The position numbers were made by a program, and so were the translations under genes. Below the pieces are notes generated by a model. That model was not told where the DNA came from and searched no databases. It was given only the letters and a program-made list of their open reading frames with translations. This document shows, in pieces, positions 1-9,544 of a DNA stretch of 64,000 nt. This stretch comes from Phycobacter sedimenti (GTDB taxonomy: Bacteria > Pseudomonadota > Alphaproteobacteria > Rhodobacterales > Rhodobacteraceae). The stretch covers positions 248,001 to 312,000 of the forward strand of contig NZ_JBBVGR010000001.1 of NCBI RefSeq assembly GCF_038148855.1, given 5' to 3'. Within the stretch, counting starts at the first letter, position 1. Each line of letters opens with the position of its first letter.

Positions 1-406
1 CTGCCGGCGACGGGATCAGTTTCACCGGACATATCAGTGTTGCGTTTCAAGGACTTGAAGCACCGCGCCCGCTTGGAAACTCACCGAAGGATTGGCCTGC
101 CCCATGTCACGTGAGCCGGAATTTAGCGGCAACTGTTTCCAATCAGCTTTCAATAAGGCGTGCTACTTGGACAAAACAACCAAAAAAAGGCAAAGTGGGC
201 GACATTCCCGACCTTGCGAAGACCGACACAATCAACCCACACAAACCAAACTGTCGACGAAAGCGAAACACCGTCCCCTTAGCAGGCAGGAGCGAATCAC
301 ATCATAATAGCCCGCCGCTGGTGTATGTATGGTGTCTGTGGCAGGGCGGGCAACGCTGTCCTCCTTGCAGTGAGGCTGCACAGTTCAGAAAAGGCCTGTG
401 TGGAGA
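1..406. other. Left-edge stretch without a supportable gene
   Basis: No gene can be supported here. A leftward ATG on the minus strand (complement of 30-32, reading M-S-G-E-T-D) could be the start of a gene leaving the window, but only about ten codons are visible and there is no clear Shine-Dalgarno. The stretch lies downstream of the leftward channel gene that stops at 407; I see no hairpin followed by a T run that would end that transcript. Confidence 0.4.
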
Positions 407-2833
407 TCAGTCGTCCCCATCGGCTTCATCCGGGTCAAGATCTTCCAGATCGGGTTTCACGGGGCCTTTGGATGGATCGGCTGGCCTGGATCCAGCTGGC
501 AACGGGCCGAAAGGGGTTTGCAATTTATCGAGGTTGCGGATCCAGATATCGCGCTGGGCAAACGGGATTTCGATCCCCGCGTCATGGAAGCGCCGGGCAA
601 TCTCGTAGTTCATGTCCGATTTGACCGACAGCACCCAATTCACATCGCGAAGGATAGCGCGGATTTCAAACTCAAGGCTATCGGCGCCAAAACCCTGGAA
701 GATCACGCTTGGCCCTGGGTTCATGAGAACCATCGGATGCGCTTCGGCGATTTCCAGCAGGATGGATTCAACCAGCCGCAAATCGGTGCCATAGGCAACA
801 CCAACCGGCACGATCACACGACCGACCGTATTGTTGCGGGTGTAGTTGGTGACGGTGCCACTGATCAGGTCCGAATTCGGAACGATAACATCCGTGCGGT
901 CAAAGGTCTCGATCCTGGTCGAACGCACGGAAATGTCACGCACATAGCCCATCAAACCGCCGACCTCGATCCAGTCCCCTTTCGAAATCGGGCGCTCAAT
1001 CAACAAAATGATGCCCGAGACGAAGTTCGAAACGATGGTTTGAAGACCAAACCCGATGCCGACCGAAAGAGCCCCCGCGACAATCGCCAGCGACGACAGA
1101 TCGAGCCCCGCAAGCGAAATCGCAATCACCGCCGACAGGAAGATACCCACATACCCCAGGCCGGAAACGATGGCGTTCTGCCCACCGGGATCGATCCGGG
1201 TTTTCGGAAGCAGCGTATTGCGCAGGCTGCTTTGCACGATCCGCGTGGTTACGTAGCCCACACCAAAGACCAAGGCAAAGCTCAGAAAGGCCGCCGGAGA
1301 AATCCGCGTATCGCCAATCTGAAAGCCCGCCAGGAAACTGGACCACAGCTCGGTCAGATCAGCCACCCGTGCGCCCCAGATCAAGGCCAGCAAAGGCACC
1401 GCCAGAAGGACCAGGAAAAACCCGATCATCGCCGCAAAAAGGGAATCCCTAGCGGCCTGCCCCCGGCCGCTGACCAAACCGTAGATGTCGCCAATGAACC
1501 GCTGCAGGACCAGCGTCGCCCCCAGGAGTGCAATGGTCGAAATAGCAGGGAAAATCAGCGCCTCTGCCGCATTTGTGTATCCGACTGCCGAAAGCAACGG
1601 TGCCAGAACCGCCAGAGCAAAGGTTCCGCGACGGATCAGGGCAAAGACGCGGCTCAGACCGCTGATCGCAGCATCGTCGCCCTCTGCAGTCCCATCCACG
1701 GGTGGCACCAGCGCAAGCTTCTGTACTCGCATCAGGACAAGGGCCGAAGCCACGACAATGGGGAATCCAAGCACCGCATGAGACTCGACCGAGATCCGCT
1801 CGATCTGTTCCAATCGGATCAGGACGTCCTGCAGTACCAGGATCAGGGCCAACAGGTCCACCAGCAGGCGGGCCTGCCGACGCCGGTTGTCCGGCACTCC
1901 CACCAGGGCCTCTACTCCGCTGGCCGGAAAAAGCTGTTCTCCCAGCCAGTGGAAACTCAGGATGAGCAAGGCCCAATAGGGTACATAATTGCCAAGCAGA
2001 GTCCCCCGCAGCCCGAGCAGACCTGACAGATCTATGGCAGATGTCAGCAGCAGCACACCCGCGAAGGGCAATGCAACCTGCAGCAGAGATACGACAAAGG
2101 TCCAAACACCGCTGCCCCTGGCTCCAAACCGGCGCAGATACTCGCCCGTCGCATGCGCCCAGGGACGCCCACGAAAAAGCAACAGCCCCGACAGCGCCAG
2201 CAAGACCACGATGGCGGGCAGATTATCGTCAATCCGCTCCCGCGTTGTATCATTACGAAGCTGAGCAGCGCTTTCATGCCAGATGGCGCCCCCTGCCTCG
2301 GTGAGATCCGCCAGGGCACCGGGCCAGTGCTGCGGGTTGAGCGGCGACGGGCCGCGCTCCAGAAGCCGCTTTGTCCGACGCTCGCGCACGATCTTGTCGA
2401 TCTCGGAAATCAGACCTGCAGCACGGCTGTAGGCTTCTTCCGCCACCACCTGCGGAACCCGCAGGGCGCTCAGCTGATCTTGCAGGCTGGCGCGCAACTG
2501 GGCGATATCCTCTGCTTCGCTCTTGCCCTCTTCTGGCGCAGGACCGAGCGCCTGCAGCTGGCCTTCCAGTGTACGAATCCGGTCTGCGTTTTCCGTGCCC
2601 GCGTTCAGGAACGTCTGACGATAGCGCACCAGCTCGCTGCGCAGCTGCTCCAGCGCCGCGCTTGAGGCGCGACTTGCATCGATGACCTGCTCTGCACGAG
2701 AGGCCGTTTTCTGCCATTCCGCCACATAGGCGCGACCCTCGTCCGTCATCTGAGCCAATGCCGACGCGGAGAGGCCCACAAGCAGTATCAGACCCAGAAC
2801 CCAAACCCGAAGCAATGAAACTGCGTTTGCCAT
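407..2833 (-). CDS. DUF3772 / MscS-family mechanosensitive channel
   Basis: An 808-residue inner-membrane channel likely to release solutes on hypo-osmotic shock. Residues 1-27 look like a signal peptide ending A-L-A before Q. A coiled-coil-rich periplasmic domain (about 30-200, DUF3772 type) follows, then many membrane helices. The MscS pore and beta domain starts near residue 589 (LSVGIGFGLQ), with the family-typical run IERPISKGDWIEV after it. The tail past residue 785 is acidic and Pro-rich. Such large MscK/YbiO-like proteins are common in alphaproteobacteria. Its ATG lies 6 nt after the cysK stop, so it is probably the last gene of the trgA-trgB-cysK operon. The family is secure; the gating stimulus is inferred. 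Confidence 0.9.
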   Translation of the reverse strand: MANAVSLLRVWVLGLILLVGLSASALAQMTDEGRAYVAEWQKTASRAEQVIDASRASSAALEQLRSELVRYRQTFLNAGTENADRIRTLEGQLQALGPAPEEGKSEAEDIAQLRASLQDQLSALRVPQVVAEEAYSRAAGLISEIDKIVRERRTKRLLERGPSPLNPQHWPGALADLTEAGGAIWHESAAQLRNDTTRERIDDNLPAIVVLLALSGLLLFRGRPWAHATGEYLRRFGARGSGVWTFVVSLLQVALPFAGVLLLTSAIDLSGLLGLRGTLLGNYVPYWALLILSFHWLGEQLFPASGVEALVGVPDNRRRQARLLVDLLALILVLQDVLIRLEQIERISVESHAVLGFPIVVASALVLMRVQKLALVPPVDGTAEGDDAAISGLSRVFALIRRGTFALAVLAPLLSAVGYTNAAEALIFPAISTIALLGATLVLQRFIGDIYGLVSGRGQAARDSLFAAMIGFFLVLLAVPLLALIWGARVADLTELWSSFLAGFQIGDTRISPAAFLSFALVFGVGYVTTRIVQSSLRNTLLPKTRIDPGGQNAIVSGLGYVGIFLSAVIAISLAGLDLSSLAIVAGALSVGIGFGLQTIVSNFVSGIILLIERPISKGDWIEVGGLMGYVRDISVRSTRIETFDRTDVIVPNSDLISGTVTNYTRNNTVGRVIVPVGVAYGTDLRLVESILLEIAEAHPMVLMNPGPSVIFQGFGADSLEFEIRAILRDVNWVLSVKSDMNYEIARRFHDAGIEIPFAQRDIWIRNLDKLQTPFGPLPAGSRPADPSKGPVKPDLEDLDPDEADGDD

Positions 2834-2839
2834 CGTGCG

Positions 2840-3874
2840 TCAGACGTCTTCGAACACGCCCGGAATCGACGCCGGTGCATGGGTCATCCAGTCTGGGACC
2901 GGCAGGCTTTTCTCCCGCAGGAAATCGGGGTTGAACAGCTTCGATTGATAGCGGGTGCCGTAATCACACAAGACAGTCACGATGGTCTTGCCCGGTCCCA
3001 TCTCCTTGGCCATGCGCACAGCGCCGGCGATATTGATGGCAGAAGAGCCCCCAAGAACCAGCCCTTCGTTGTGCAGAAGGTCAAAGACATAAGGCAGCGC
3101 TTCCTCGTCCGGCACCTGGTAGTTGAAGTCCGGGGTAAAGCCTTCGAGGTTCTTGGTGATGCGCACCTGGCCGATCCCTTCAGCGATAGAAGAGCCCTCC
3201 ATCGCGATCTCACCCGTCGTGTAATAGCTGTAAAGCCCCGCGCCCATCGGATCCGCCAGACCGATCTTGACGCCCTTGGGCTGCAGCGCCTCTGCCACGC
3301 CAGCGAGCGTACCGCCCGATCCAACGGCGCAGATGAACCCATCAACCTTGCCGTCGGTCTGTTGCCAGATCTCGGGGCCGGTGGTTTCCACATGCGCCTG
3401 GCGGTTTGCCACATTGTCGAACTGATTGGCCCAGATGGCGCCATTGGGCTCGGTCTTGGCCAGTTCCTTGGCCAGCCGTTCCGAGTAGCGCACAAAGTTG
3501 TTGGGGTTACGATAGGGTGCGGCGGGCACCTGCACCAGTTGGGCACCCGCAAGGCGCAGCATGTCCTTTTTCTCTTCGGACTGGGTTTCCGGGATCACGA
3601 TCACGGTCTTGAACCCCATCGAGGCCCCAACCAGCGCGAGGCCGATACCCGTATTACCTGCCGTGCCTTCGACGATGGTGCCGCCCGGTTTCAGATCGCC
3701 ACGCGCGATGGCATCGCGGATGATGTAGAGCGCCGCGCGATCTTTCACGGACTGGCCGGGGTTCATGAACTCCGCCTTTCCGAGGATTTCACAGCCGGTT
3801 TCCTCGCTGACGCGGTTCAGCCGGATCAGAGGCGTATGACCGATCGCATCGGCCAGGTCACGTGCAATGCGCAT
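2840..3874 (-). CDS. cysK: Cysteine synthase A (O-acetylserine sulfhydrylase)
   Basis: A 344-residue PLP enzyme that makes L-cysteine from O-acetylserine and sulfide in the cytoplasm. PLP lysine is K44 in QSVKDRAA; the substrate-binding loop is TAGNTG (71-76); the phosphate-binding GSGGTLAG follows further on. The open frame extends 20 codons upstream, but I chose the ATG at 3874 because it follows GAAAGGG and gives the standard N-terminus MRIARDLADAIG. It sits between trgB and the MscS gene; in Rhodobacter sphaeroides a trgAB-cysK locus raises tellurite resistance, and the same order here supports that role. Cystathionine beta-synthase-like activity cannot be excluded by eye. Confidence 0.93.
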   Translation of the reverse strand: MRIARDLADAIGHTPLIRLNRVSEETGCEILGKAEFMNPGQSVKDRAALYIIRDAIARGDLKPGGTIVEGTAGNTGIGLALVGASMGFKTVIVIPETQSEEKKDMLRLAGAQLVQVPAAPYRNPNNFVRYSERLAKELAKTEPNGAIWANQFDNVANRQAHVETTGPEIWQQTDGKVDGFICAVGSGGTLAGVAEALQPKGVKIGLADPMGAGLYSYYTTGEIAMEGSSIAEGIGQVRITKNLEGFTPDFNYQVPDEEALPYVFDLLHNEGLVLGGSSAINIAGAVRMAKEMGPGKTIVTVLCDYGTRYQSKLFNPDFLREKSLPVPDWMTHAPASIPGVFEDV

Positions 3875-3952
3875 GGTATCCCTTTCAGTCGTTCCCCAAA
3901 GACTTAGCCAAGCCCATGCCCGACCACAAGGCATGAGGCCCCGGCAAACCGC

Positions 3953-5080
3953 CTATTCGCACCCCTGTGAGCGGAGCCTCTCCCGGTGTCTGGCCAGCCA
4001 CAAAGCCGCTGTCACGAGAGGCATATCCTGATAGGTACGGCTGTCCACCCCATCCATCAATTCCCGGAACGAAATGACTTTACTGCGAATGTCTTCGTGT
4101 TCGCTGTCCAATCCGCCGCCGCCCTGGACGTCTGACAGATCTGCGATGCCCACTAAGAGATGCAGGAATTCACCGGATGCACCACTGGAGGGGTAGACCT
4201 CTGCCACAGGCTCCAGCCGCTGCACGTTCAGCCCCGCTTCTTCTTTCGCTTCGCGCAGGGCCGCCTGTTCCGGCGTTTCACCCGGATCGATCAAACCGGC
4301 AACCGGTTCCCACATCCAGGGGCGCTGTTCCCCGGCGATGTAGGTGGCGGCACGAAACTGTTCGACCAGAAGCACCTCATCCCGCAAAGGATCATAGGGC
4401 AGCACAACCGAGGCGCGCCCCACCAAGGCGACACAACGATTGATCACCGGGCTGAGCGTGCCGTCATAGCGGCGGAACTGCAGGTCCATCTCTTCCATGG
4501 CAAAGAAGTTGACAAAAGCCCGCTTGTGCCGGTGCACGTGCACATCCTGCGACAGATCGTGGTCGGGGTCCTCGGACCGTGCCCGCGCGGCCAACCAGGC
4601 CGACGCGCGGCGGAACATCGCAGGATAGATTCTGGCGATCTCCTGAGGCGTCATGCGCCCTTGATAGGCCATCATCTCCTCGGCGGCCCGAAGGGAAACC
4701 GCGGCCCAGTCCCGCTCCCAGGTCGCAAGATTCCAGGGACCGTCTGTCGGCAATGCTCCGGCCTCCGGGAAATAGACCTCGGCCGTTATGATCTCGCCGC
4801 TGTCGAGCCGGACCGGAACGGATTTCAGCGCATAGCCAAAACCACCTTCATAGAAATCAAGCGCCGCAAGATCAGCCTCAGACAGGCCCCGCAGCACGAT
4901 CCCATCCGCCCGACTGCCTGCCGCGCTCTCAATCACAGGGTAAGCCTGCCCTGCCACCCAAGAGACCTTGTGATCGAAAAGTGTCGCCGGTTTCGCTGCA
5001 AGGTGCTCCAGGTCCCTGCCCAGAACCAGCGCCAAAAGCGGCTCATGGCGCAACGTTCCGTAGAAAAAGAAATCGGTCAT
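3953..5080 (-). CDS. trgB: TrgB: gamma-glutamylcyclotransferase-like domain fused to NUDIX hydrolase
   Basis: A 375-residue two-domain protein. Residues 1-150 resemble the gamma-glutamylcyclotransferase/AIG2 fold (opening FFFYGTLRHEPLL). Residues about 190-365 are a NUDIX hydrolase of the ADP-ribose/nucleotide-sugar pyrophosphatase type; the NUDIX box G-x5-E-x7-REAKEEAGL is complete. TrgB of Rhodobacter is linked to tellurite resistance, but the reaction behind that is not settled. It lies 27 nt downstream of trgA and 78 nt upstream of cysK on the same strand, giving a likely operon. Both catalytic domains appear intact, so it may couple glutathione or gamma-glutamyl turnover to nucleotide clean-up (inference). 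Confidence 0.88.
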   Translation of the reverse strand: MTDFFFYGTLRHEPLLALVLGRDLEHLAAKPATLFDHKVSWVAGQAYPVIESAAGSRADGIVLRGLSEADLAALDFYEGGFGYALKSVPVRLDSGEIITAEVYFPEAGALPTDGPWNLATWERDWAAVSLRAAEEMMAYQGRMTPQEIARIYPAMFRRASAWLAARARSEDPDHDLSQDVHVHRHKRAFVNFFAMEEMDLQFRRYDGTLSPVINRCVALVGRASVVLPYDPLRDEVLLVEQFRAATYIAGEQRPWMWEPVAGLIDPGETPEQAALREAKEEAGLNVQRLEPVAEVYPSSGASGEFLHLLVGIADLSDVQGGGGLDSEHEDIRSKVISFRELMDGVDSRTYQDMPLVTAALWLARHRERLRSQGCE

Positions 5081-5107
5081 GCGTTCACAGTCCTTTTCGG
5101 TGCGGCC

Positions 5108-5548
5108 TTATCGCCAGCGCCTGTGCGCGTTTTCCGTGGCAAGCCCCGCCAGAACACCGCCAATCACCAAGGCGAGCAGGACGTGAGGCACCGCCATCAC
5201 GAAGAAATAATCGAGACCAATGGTGAAGATCGCGGTCAGCGCCTCGAAGGGTCCATCATAGCGGTGGCGCATCGCCAGACGGAACATCTCCCACACGCCC
5301 TGTGCAAACAGGCCCCAGAACACCATCACCGCCATGCCCGTGATTCCGTTGTTGATGGCCGGTACCAGCCCTCCGCCTGCGCGCCGCCCCATCAACACCC
5401 ATCCCGTTACGACCCCAATCGCAATGTTGACATGGGTGAAATAGCCGAAGTCAGTGCCTTCCGGCATTAGCGGCATGATCAGCGTGGAAGCAACAAAGGC
5501 AAGCAGCGCCATCGACAGGGCTGCGATCAGTCTGGCTCCGTTGGGCAT
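5108..5548 (-). CDS. trgA: TrgA family membrane protein
   Basis: A 146-residue integral membrane protein with about four hydrophobic segments: near residues 7-27, 40-58, 65-85 and 110-135. Sequence character and position match TrgA, the first gene of the Rhodobacter trgAB tellurite-resistance locus. Its biochemical role is unknown; transport or protection at the membrane is plausible. It is the first gene of the leftward trgA-trgB-cysK-channel unit, so its promoter should lie in 5549-5673. Identification rests on overall resemblance and synteny rather than on catalytic motifs. Confidence 0.8.
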   Translation of the reverse strand: MPNGARLIAALSMALLAFVASTLIMPLMPEGTDFGYFTHVNIAIGVVTGWVLMGRRAGGGLVPAINNGITGMAVMVFWGLFAQGVWEMFRLAMRHRYDGPFEALTAIFTIGLDYFFVMAVPHVLLALVIGGVLAGLATENAHRRWR

Positions 5549-5673
5549 GGGTTGGTGTCCACTCCTGCGTTATGGCCCGGTCACGCGGCAGAACCTGGCC
5601 TCTGTCCGCCCGCACTGTCCTGTTTTCTTGCGCGTGGCACAAGAGGTCACACCTTAGGTTTTCAGATCAAAAC

Positions 5674-7119
5674 TCACCCTGCCGGTTCAGATTTTCGATT
5701 GGCGCTGTAGGCTTCCAGAGCGCGTTCACGGCCGACCTTGAGGTCAATCAGCCGTTTTGCACGGGACTGATCCGGCGCCAGGGCCCAACTGCGGGGCGTC
5801 GCGTCGAAAAACGACAAGGCTGTTTCGGGCGGATTGCGCTGTCCCTCTGCAATCCAGCGCCGGATGTAGCGGCGATCCGCGTCGAACTTGTCCAGTTGTC
5901 CGTCGGGGTTGAAGATACGGAAGAACGGAGCCGCATCCGGGCCGGACCCGGCGACCCACTGCCAGCCCATCGCATTCGAGGCCGGATCCCAATCCACCAG
6001 ACAGTCGGCAAACCAGTCCATGCCGATCTTCCAATGCACCATCAGATGCTTGGTGAGGAAACTCGCCACAAGCATGCGCGCGCGATTGTGCATCTTGCCG
6101 GTCACATACATTTCCCGCATGGCCGCATCGACGAAGTCATACCCGGTCTGCCCGCGCATCCAGGCTTCGGCCTCAGGGGTGATTTCGGTGCGCCAGGAAA
6201 AACTGTCCCATTCAGCCCGCCAGTTCCGGGTCAATATCTCGGGGCTGTGGTACATCAGGTGATAGGCGAACTCGCGCCAGACCACCTCTTTCAGGAAATG
6301 CTCGGCGCCATTGCGGCTTTGCTCCATCGCGCGCTGACCAAGATGCCACATGCGATGCGGGCTGATCTCACCCCAGGCCAGGTTTTCTGACAGGCCCGAG
6401 GTGGCATCAAGCGCCGGAAAGTCCCGCAGGGCCTTGTAGCGCGCCACCGAAGTCTCGAGGAAGTCGTCAAGCCGATCGAGGGCAGCGGCCTCGCCCACGC
6501 GGCAATGCGCCTTCACGACATCTGCGCCGCGCCGCATGGCCGCCCCAATCTGCCATGTCTCAAGGATTTCGCTGTCTGGCCATGCATCTGCCGCCAGAAG
6601 CTTCCCGGGTTCCGGCAATAGCGCGGAAGGCTCCCGATCCCGAACCGCTTTCCAGAAAGGGGTGTAAACGCGAAACATGCCCCCGGCCTTGGTCTCCACC
6701 GTCCAGGGTTCAAACAGGAGCCGCCCACCAAATGATTTCGCCTCGATGCCGGTTGTTTTCAGGCTCTCTTTGACGACCGTATCGCGTGCAATGGCATCCG
6801 GATCGTAAAGGCGAGACCAGAAGACGGCCCCGGCTCCTGTCTCCCTGATCACGTCCGACAAGACCTGCTGCGCGTCCCCCCGGCGCAGGATCAGGCGGCT
6901 ACCGCGTGCAGACAGGGTATCCCCAAACTGCGCAAGGCCGAGACCCAGCCGGAACCTTGGCGCCGCGCCAAGCCCTTCGTCCTGCTTGTCAAGGATATAG
7001 AGCGGAATGATCGGTGCGCCGCGCTCGACTGCGGCCGTCAGGGCTGCGTTGTCGGCAAGGCGGAGATCGCGCCGGATCCACCAGATGACCGGCGCGCCTG
7101 CCGGGGCTTGGCTGCTCAT
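5674..7119 (-). CDS. phrB: Deoxyribodipyrimidine photo-lyase (class I CPD photolyase)
   Basis: A 481-residue FAD enzyme that uses blue light to split cyclobutane pyrimidine dimers in DNA. The N-terminal antenna domain opens with WWIRRDLRLADNAAL. The C-terminal FAD domain carries TGYDFVDAAMRE, KMHNRARM, NAMGWQWVAGSG and FFRIFNP, all hallmarks of class I photolyases. The length is normal. The conserved N-G-G-W-Q-W variant reads N-A-M-G-W-Q-W here. A cryptochrome is possible but less likely, since the DNA-repair signature residues are kept. It is separated from trgA by 125 nt and followed 30 nt upstream by the desulfurase-like gene on the same strand, so the two may be cotranscribed. Confidence 0.93.
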   Translation of the reverse strand: MSSQAPAGAPVIWWIRRDLRLADNAALTAAVERGAPIIPLYILDKQDEGLGAAPRFRLGLGLAQFGDTLSARGSRLILRRGDAQQVLSDVIRETGAGAVFWSRLYDPDAIARDTVVKESLKTTGIEAKSFGGRLLFEPWTVETKAGGMFRVYTPFWKAVRDREPSALLPEPGKLLAADAWPDSEILETWQIGAAMRRGADVVKAHCRVGEAAALDRLDDFLETSVARYKALRDFPALDATSGLSENLAWGEISPHRMWHLGQRAMEQSRNGAEHFLKEVVWREFAYHLMYHSPEILTRNWRAEWDSFSWRTEITPEAEAWMRGQTGYDFVDAAMREMYVTGKMHNRARMLVASFLTKHLMVHWKIGMDWFADCLVDWDPASNAMGWQWVAGSGPDAAPFFRIFNPDGQLDKFDADRRYIRRWIAEGQRNPPETALSFFDATPRSWALAPDQSRAKRLIDLKVGRERALEAYSANRKSEPAG

Positions 7120-7149
7120 GTGAGATGTGACCTCGTGCTGCGGATGTCC

Positions 7150-8373
7150 TTACAGCACGCGATCTAGGGCCTCGATCAGCCGTGTCACCTCATTTTCGCT
7201 GGTGTAATGCGTGAAACTCATTCGCAAAACGCCCTGGTCCGGGTCGACCCCCATCGCCTCGAGCGCACGCATGGCGTAGAAATCACCGCCTCCCGCCATG
7301 ATGCCATGTCCGGCCAGATCTCTGGCGATCTCAACGCCGGGCCTGTTGACCGCCACGGCCACGGTCGGCGCACGTTTCTCGGCCTCAGCCGGACCGAGAA
7401 GACGCAGATCGTTGCGGTCCTTCAGGGCATCCAGCAGTGGCTGCAAAAGCTTCACCTCATGAGCCCGCATCAGGTCATGTACAAATCCGGCGCGGGCGGC
7501 AGCGCCCTCTGACGGGCCAGCATGATGATCACACAGGGCCTCGATGTAATCGGCCATGCCGGCGCAGGCCGCGACCTGGGCGTGATCCGGCCCGGCGGGT
7601 GTGAACCGCTTGTAGAGAACATCACCGTTGAAATAGTGCCCCTGGTTCGGCAGCAGCTCTCCAAGGGCGCGGCGGATCACCATGATGCCCTGATGCGGCC
7701 CGTAGGTCTTGTAGGCCGAGAACAGATAGATATCAGGGCCAAGGTCATCCACATTCGGCAGCCCGTGCGGCGCATACGAAACCCCATCCACACAGACAAA
7801 GGCACCCGCCGCGTGGCACAGTGCGGTGATCTCTGTCACGGGGTTGATCTCCCCCACAACGTTCGAACAATGCGGAAAGCAGACAAGCCGCACGCGCTCA
7901 TCCAGCAAGTCCTCCAGATCACGCGGGTCAAGATGCCCGGTAGTGGGGTCGATCTTCCATTCCAGGATCTCGATCCCTGCGTCGGCCAAGCGGCGCCATG
8001 GCCCGGTGTTGGCTTCATGGTCCTGATTGGTCACGATGATCGCTTCACCCGGCGACAGAAACTGGCGAAAGGCCTGTGCCAGGACATAGGTGTTCTGCGT
8101 GGTCGAGGGACCAAAGCTCACCTCGTCGGTCTGCACGCCCAGGATCCCCGCCAGCCGCTGGCGCGCCTCCTCCATCTCCGCGCCCGCCAGGCTCGAGGCC
8201 TCATAGGGCGCATAGGGCTGAACTTTACGCTGGGTGTAAAACCGCATCAGCCGGTCGATGACCGGCTTGCAGGTATAGGAGCCTCCGGCATTCTCGAAAA
8301 AGGCCTGACCTTGCAGGGATGCTTCTGAAAAGGCCGGGAACTGTTCCCTTACGAAATCAATATCAAGCGCCAT
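7150..8373 (-). CDS. Cysteine desulfurase-like class V aminotransferase
   Basis: A 407-residue PLP enzyme of the SufS/NifS-like superfamily, closest by eye to the cysteine-desulfurase-like (VC1184-type) subgroup. The PLP lysine lies in FSAYKTYGPHQG; the family-typical early FFENAGGSY and SNVVGEINPV are present. These proteins may remove sulfur from cysteine or act on another amino acid; the substrate is not known for this subgroup. The gene starts at an ATG after a G-rich Shine-Dalgarno and ends 30 nt before the photolyase start, so it probably heads that transcript. No SufE or scaffold gene is adjacent (sufE lies at 39.7 kb). Confidence 0.82.
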   Translation of the reverse strand: MALDIDFVREQFPAFSEASLQGQAFFENAGGSYTCKPVIDRLMRFYTQRKVQPYAPYEASSLAGAEMEEARQRLAGILGVQTDEVSFGPSTTQNTYVLAQAFRQFLSPGEAIIVTNQDHEANTGPWRRLADAGIEILEWKIDPTTGHLDPRDLEDLLDERVRLVCFPHCSNVVGEINPVTEITALCHAAGAFVCVDGVSYAPHGLPNVDDLGPDIYLFSAYKTYGPHQGIMVIRRALGELLPNQGHYFNGDVLYKRFTPAGPDHAQVAACAGMADYIEALCDHHAGPSEGAAARAGFVHDLMRAHEVKLLQPLLDALKDRNDLRLLGPAEAEKRAPTVAVAVNRPGVEIARDLAGHGIMAGGGDFYAMRALEAMGVDPDQGVLRMSFTHYTSENEVTRLIEALDRVL

Positions 8374-8471
8374 TCTGTGCCCCCGTTGTATGCGACCGGG
8401 AAATGGATGCAGATCTTGTGGGCAAAGGTCAAGCGCAGCCGACCGGTGACGACCTTGAGGTAAAAACGCCC

Positions 8472-8510
8472 AAAAAAAATTGGCACCGCGCGGCCCAAGC
8501 CGCGCGGTGC
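8472..8510 (-). terminator. Rho-independent terminator of dmdA-acuI
   Basis: Read on the minus strand, a 12-bp perfect GC-rich stem (GCACCGCGCGGC, loop TTGG, mirrored arm) is followed by eight T residues. It lies 25 nt past the acuI stop, so it should end the dmdA-acuI transcript. Confidence 0.9.
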
Positions 8511-8534
8511 GTCAATTCAGGGCATCCTTTGCGA

Positions 8535-9527
8535 TCACGCGTTTACATCGACAACCACGCGCCCTTTGACCTGACCCTTCAGGATATCGGACCCGAGCTT
8601 GGGCAGATCCTGAAGCGTCGCGGGCTGGATCATCGCCTCAAGCTTGTCCATGGGCAGATCCGTTGCGATCCGCTGCCATGCGCGCAGGCGGTTGTCGTAG
8701 GGCTGCATGACTGAATCGATCCCCAAGAGGTTCACCCCGCGCAAAAGGAAAGGCACCACAGTCGCCGGAAGCGCCGCACCACCTGCAAGGCCCACCGCCG
8801 CAACCGACGCCCCGTATTTCATCTGCCCCAGGACACGCGCCAGCATTGCACCGCCAACGGCATCGACGCAGCCCGCCCAGGTTTCGCTTTCCAGCGGCCG
8901 CTTGACCGTTTCGTTGATCTCTTCGCGCGCAACGATCTGGGTGGCGCCAAGACCGCGCAGATAGTCCTCGGTTTCGGGGCGACCCGTGACAGCGGCCACC
9001 TCGTAACCCAGATGCGCCAGGATCGCGGTCGCGACCGAACCGACACCGCCCGCCGCGCCGGTGACCAGAACGGGACCGTGGTCCTTGCTCATCCCTTGAT
9101 CTTCCAACGCCATCACGGCCAGCATCGCGGTAAAGCCTGCGGTTCCGACCGCCATCGCCTGACGGGTATCGAGGCCTTCGGGCAGCGGCACCAGCCAGTC
9201 GGCCCTCACCCGTGCCTTTTGGGCATAGCCGCCCCAATGGGCCTCACCCACACGCCAGCCGGTGAGAACGACCTTGTCGCCGGGCTTGTAGCGGTCATCG
9301 CCAGAGGTCTCGATCGTGCCGGCGAAATCGATCCCCGGCACATGCGGATACTTGCGCACCAGCCCGCCCCCCGGACCAATGCACAGGCCGTCCTTGTAAT
9401 TCACGGTGGAGTATTCGACGGCAACTGTCACCTCTGCCTCCGGCAGATCATCGAGGCCGATCTGTTCCACTGCTGCCGATGTCTTGCCGGTTTCCTCGTC
9501 CTTGTTCACGACCAAAGCATTAAACAT
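8535..9527 (-). CDS. acuI: Acrylyl-CoA reductase AcuI (MDR family)
   Basis: A 330-residue NADPH-dependent medium-chain dehydrogenase/reductase that converts toxic acryloyl-CoA to propionyl-CoA. The catalytic half contains YSTVNYKDGLC and the zinc-free MDR pattern; the nucleotide-binding loop is TGAAGGVGSVA. The length and N-terminus match AcuI/YhdH proteins. The start has AAGGA upstream. It follows dmdA by 17 nt on the same strand, the arrangement known from Ruegeria pomeroyi, where acuI protects against acrylate arising from DMSP. The operon ends at the strong terminator just downstream. The function is well supported by both sequence and context. Confidence 0.94.
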   Translation of the reverse strand: MFNALVVNKDEETGKTSAAVEQIGLDDLPEAEVTVAVEYSTVNYKDGLCIGPGGGLVRKYPHVPGIDFAGTIETSGDDRYKPGDKVVLTGWRVGEAHWGGYAQKARVRADWLVPLPEGLDTRQAMAVGTAGFTAMLAVMALEDQGMSKDHGPVLVTGAAGGVGSVATAILAHLGYEVAAVTGRPETEDYLRGLGATQIVAREEINETVKRPLESETWAGCVDAVGGAMLARVLGQMKYGASVAAVGLAGGAALPATVVPFLLRGVNLLGIDSVMQPYDNRLRAWQRIATDLPMDKLEAMIQPATLQDLPKLGSDILKGQVKGRVVVDVNA

Positions 9528-9544
9528 GCCAGTATCCTTTCGTT

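Noticed and set aside
398..2026. Long plus-strand frame opposite the MscS channel gene
   Set aside because: It lies fully antisense to a clear channel gene; the translation is Arg/Gln/His-rich with no family pattern, as expected from a shadow frame in GC-rich DNA.
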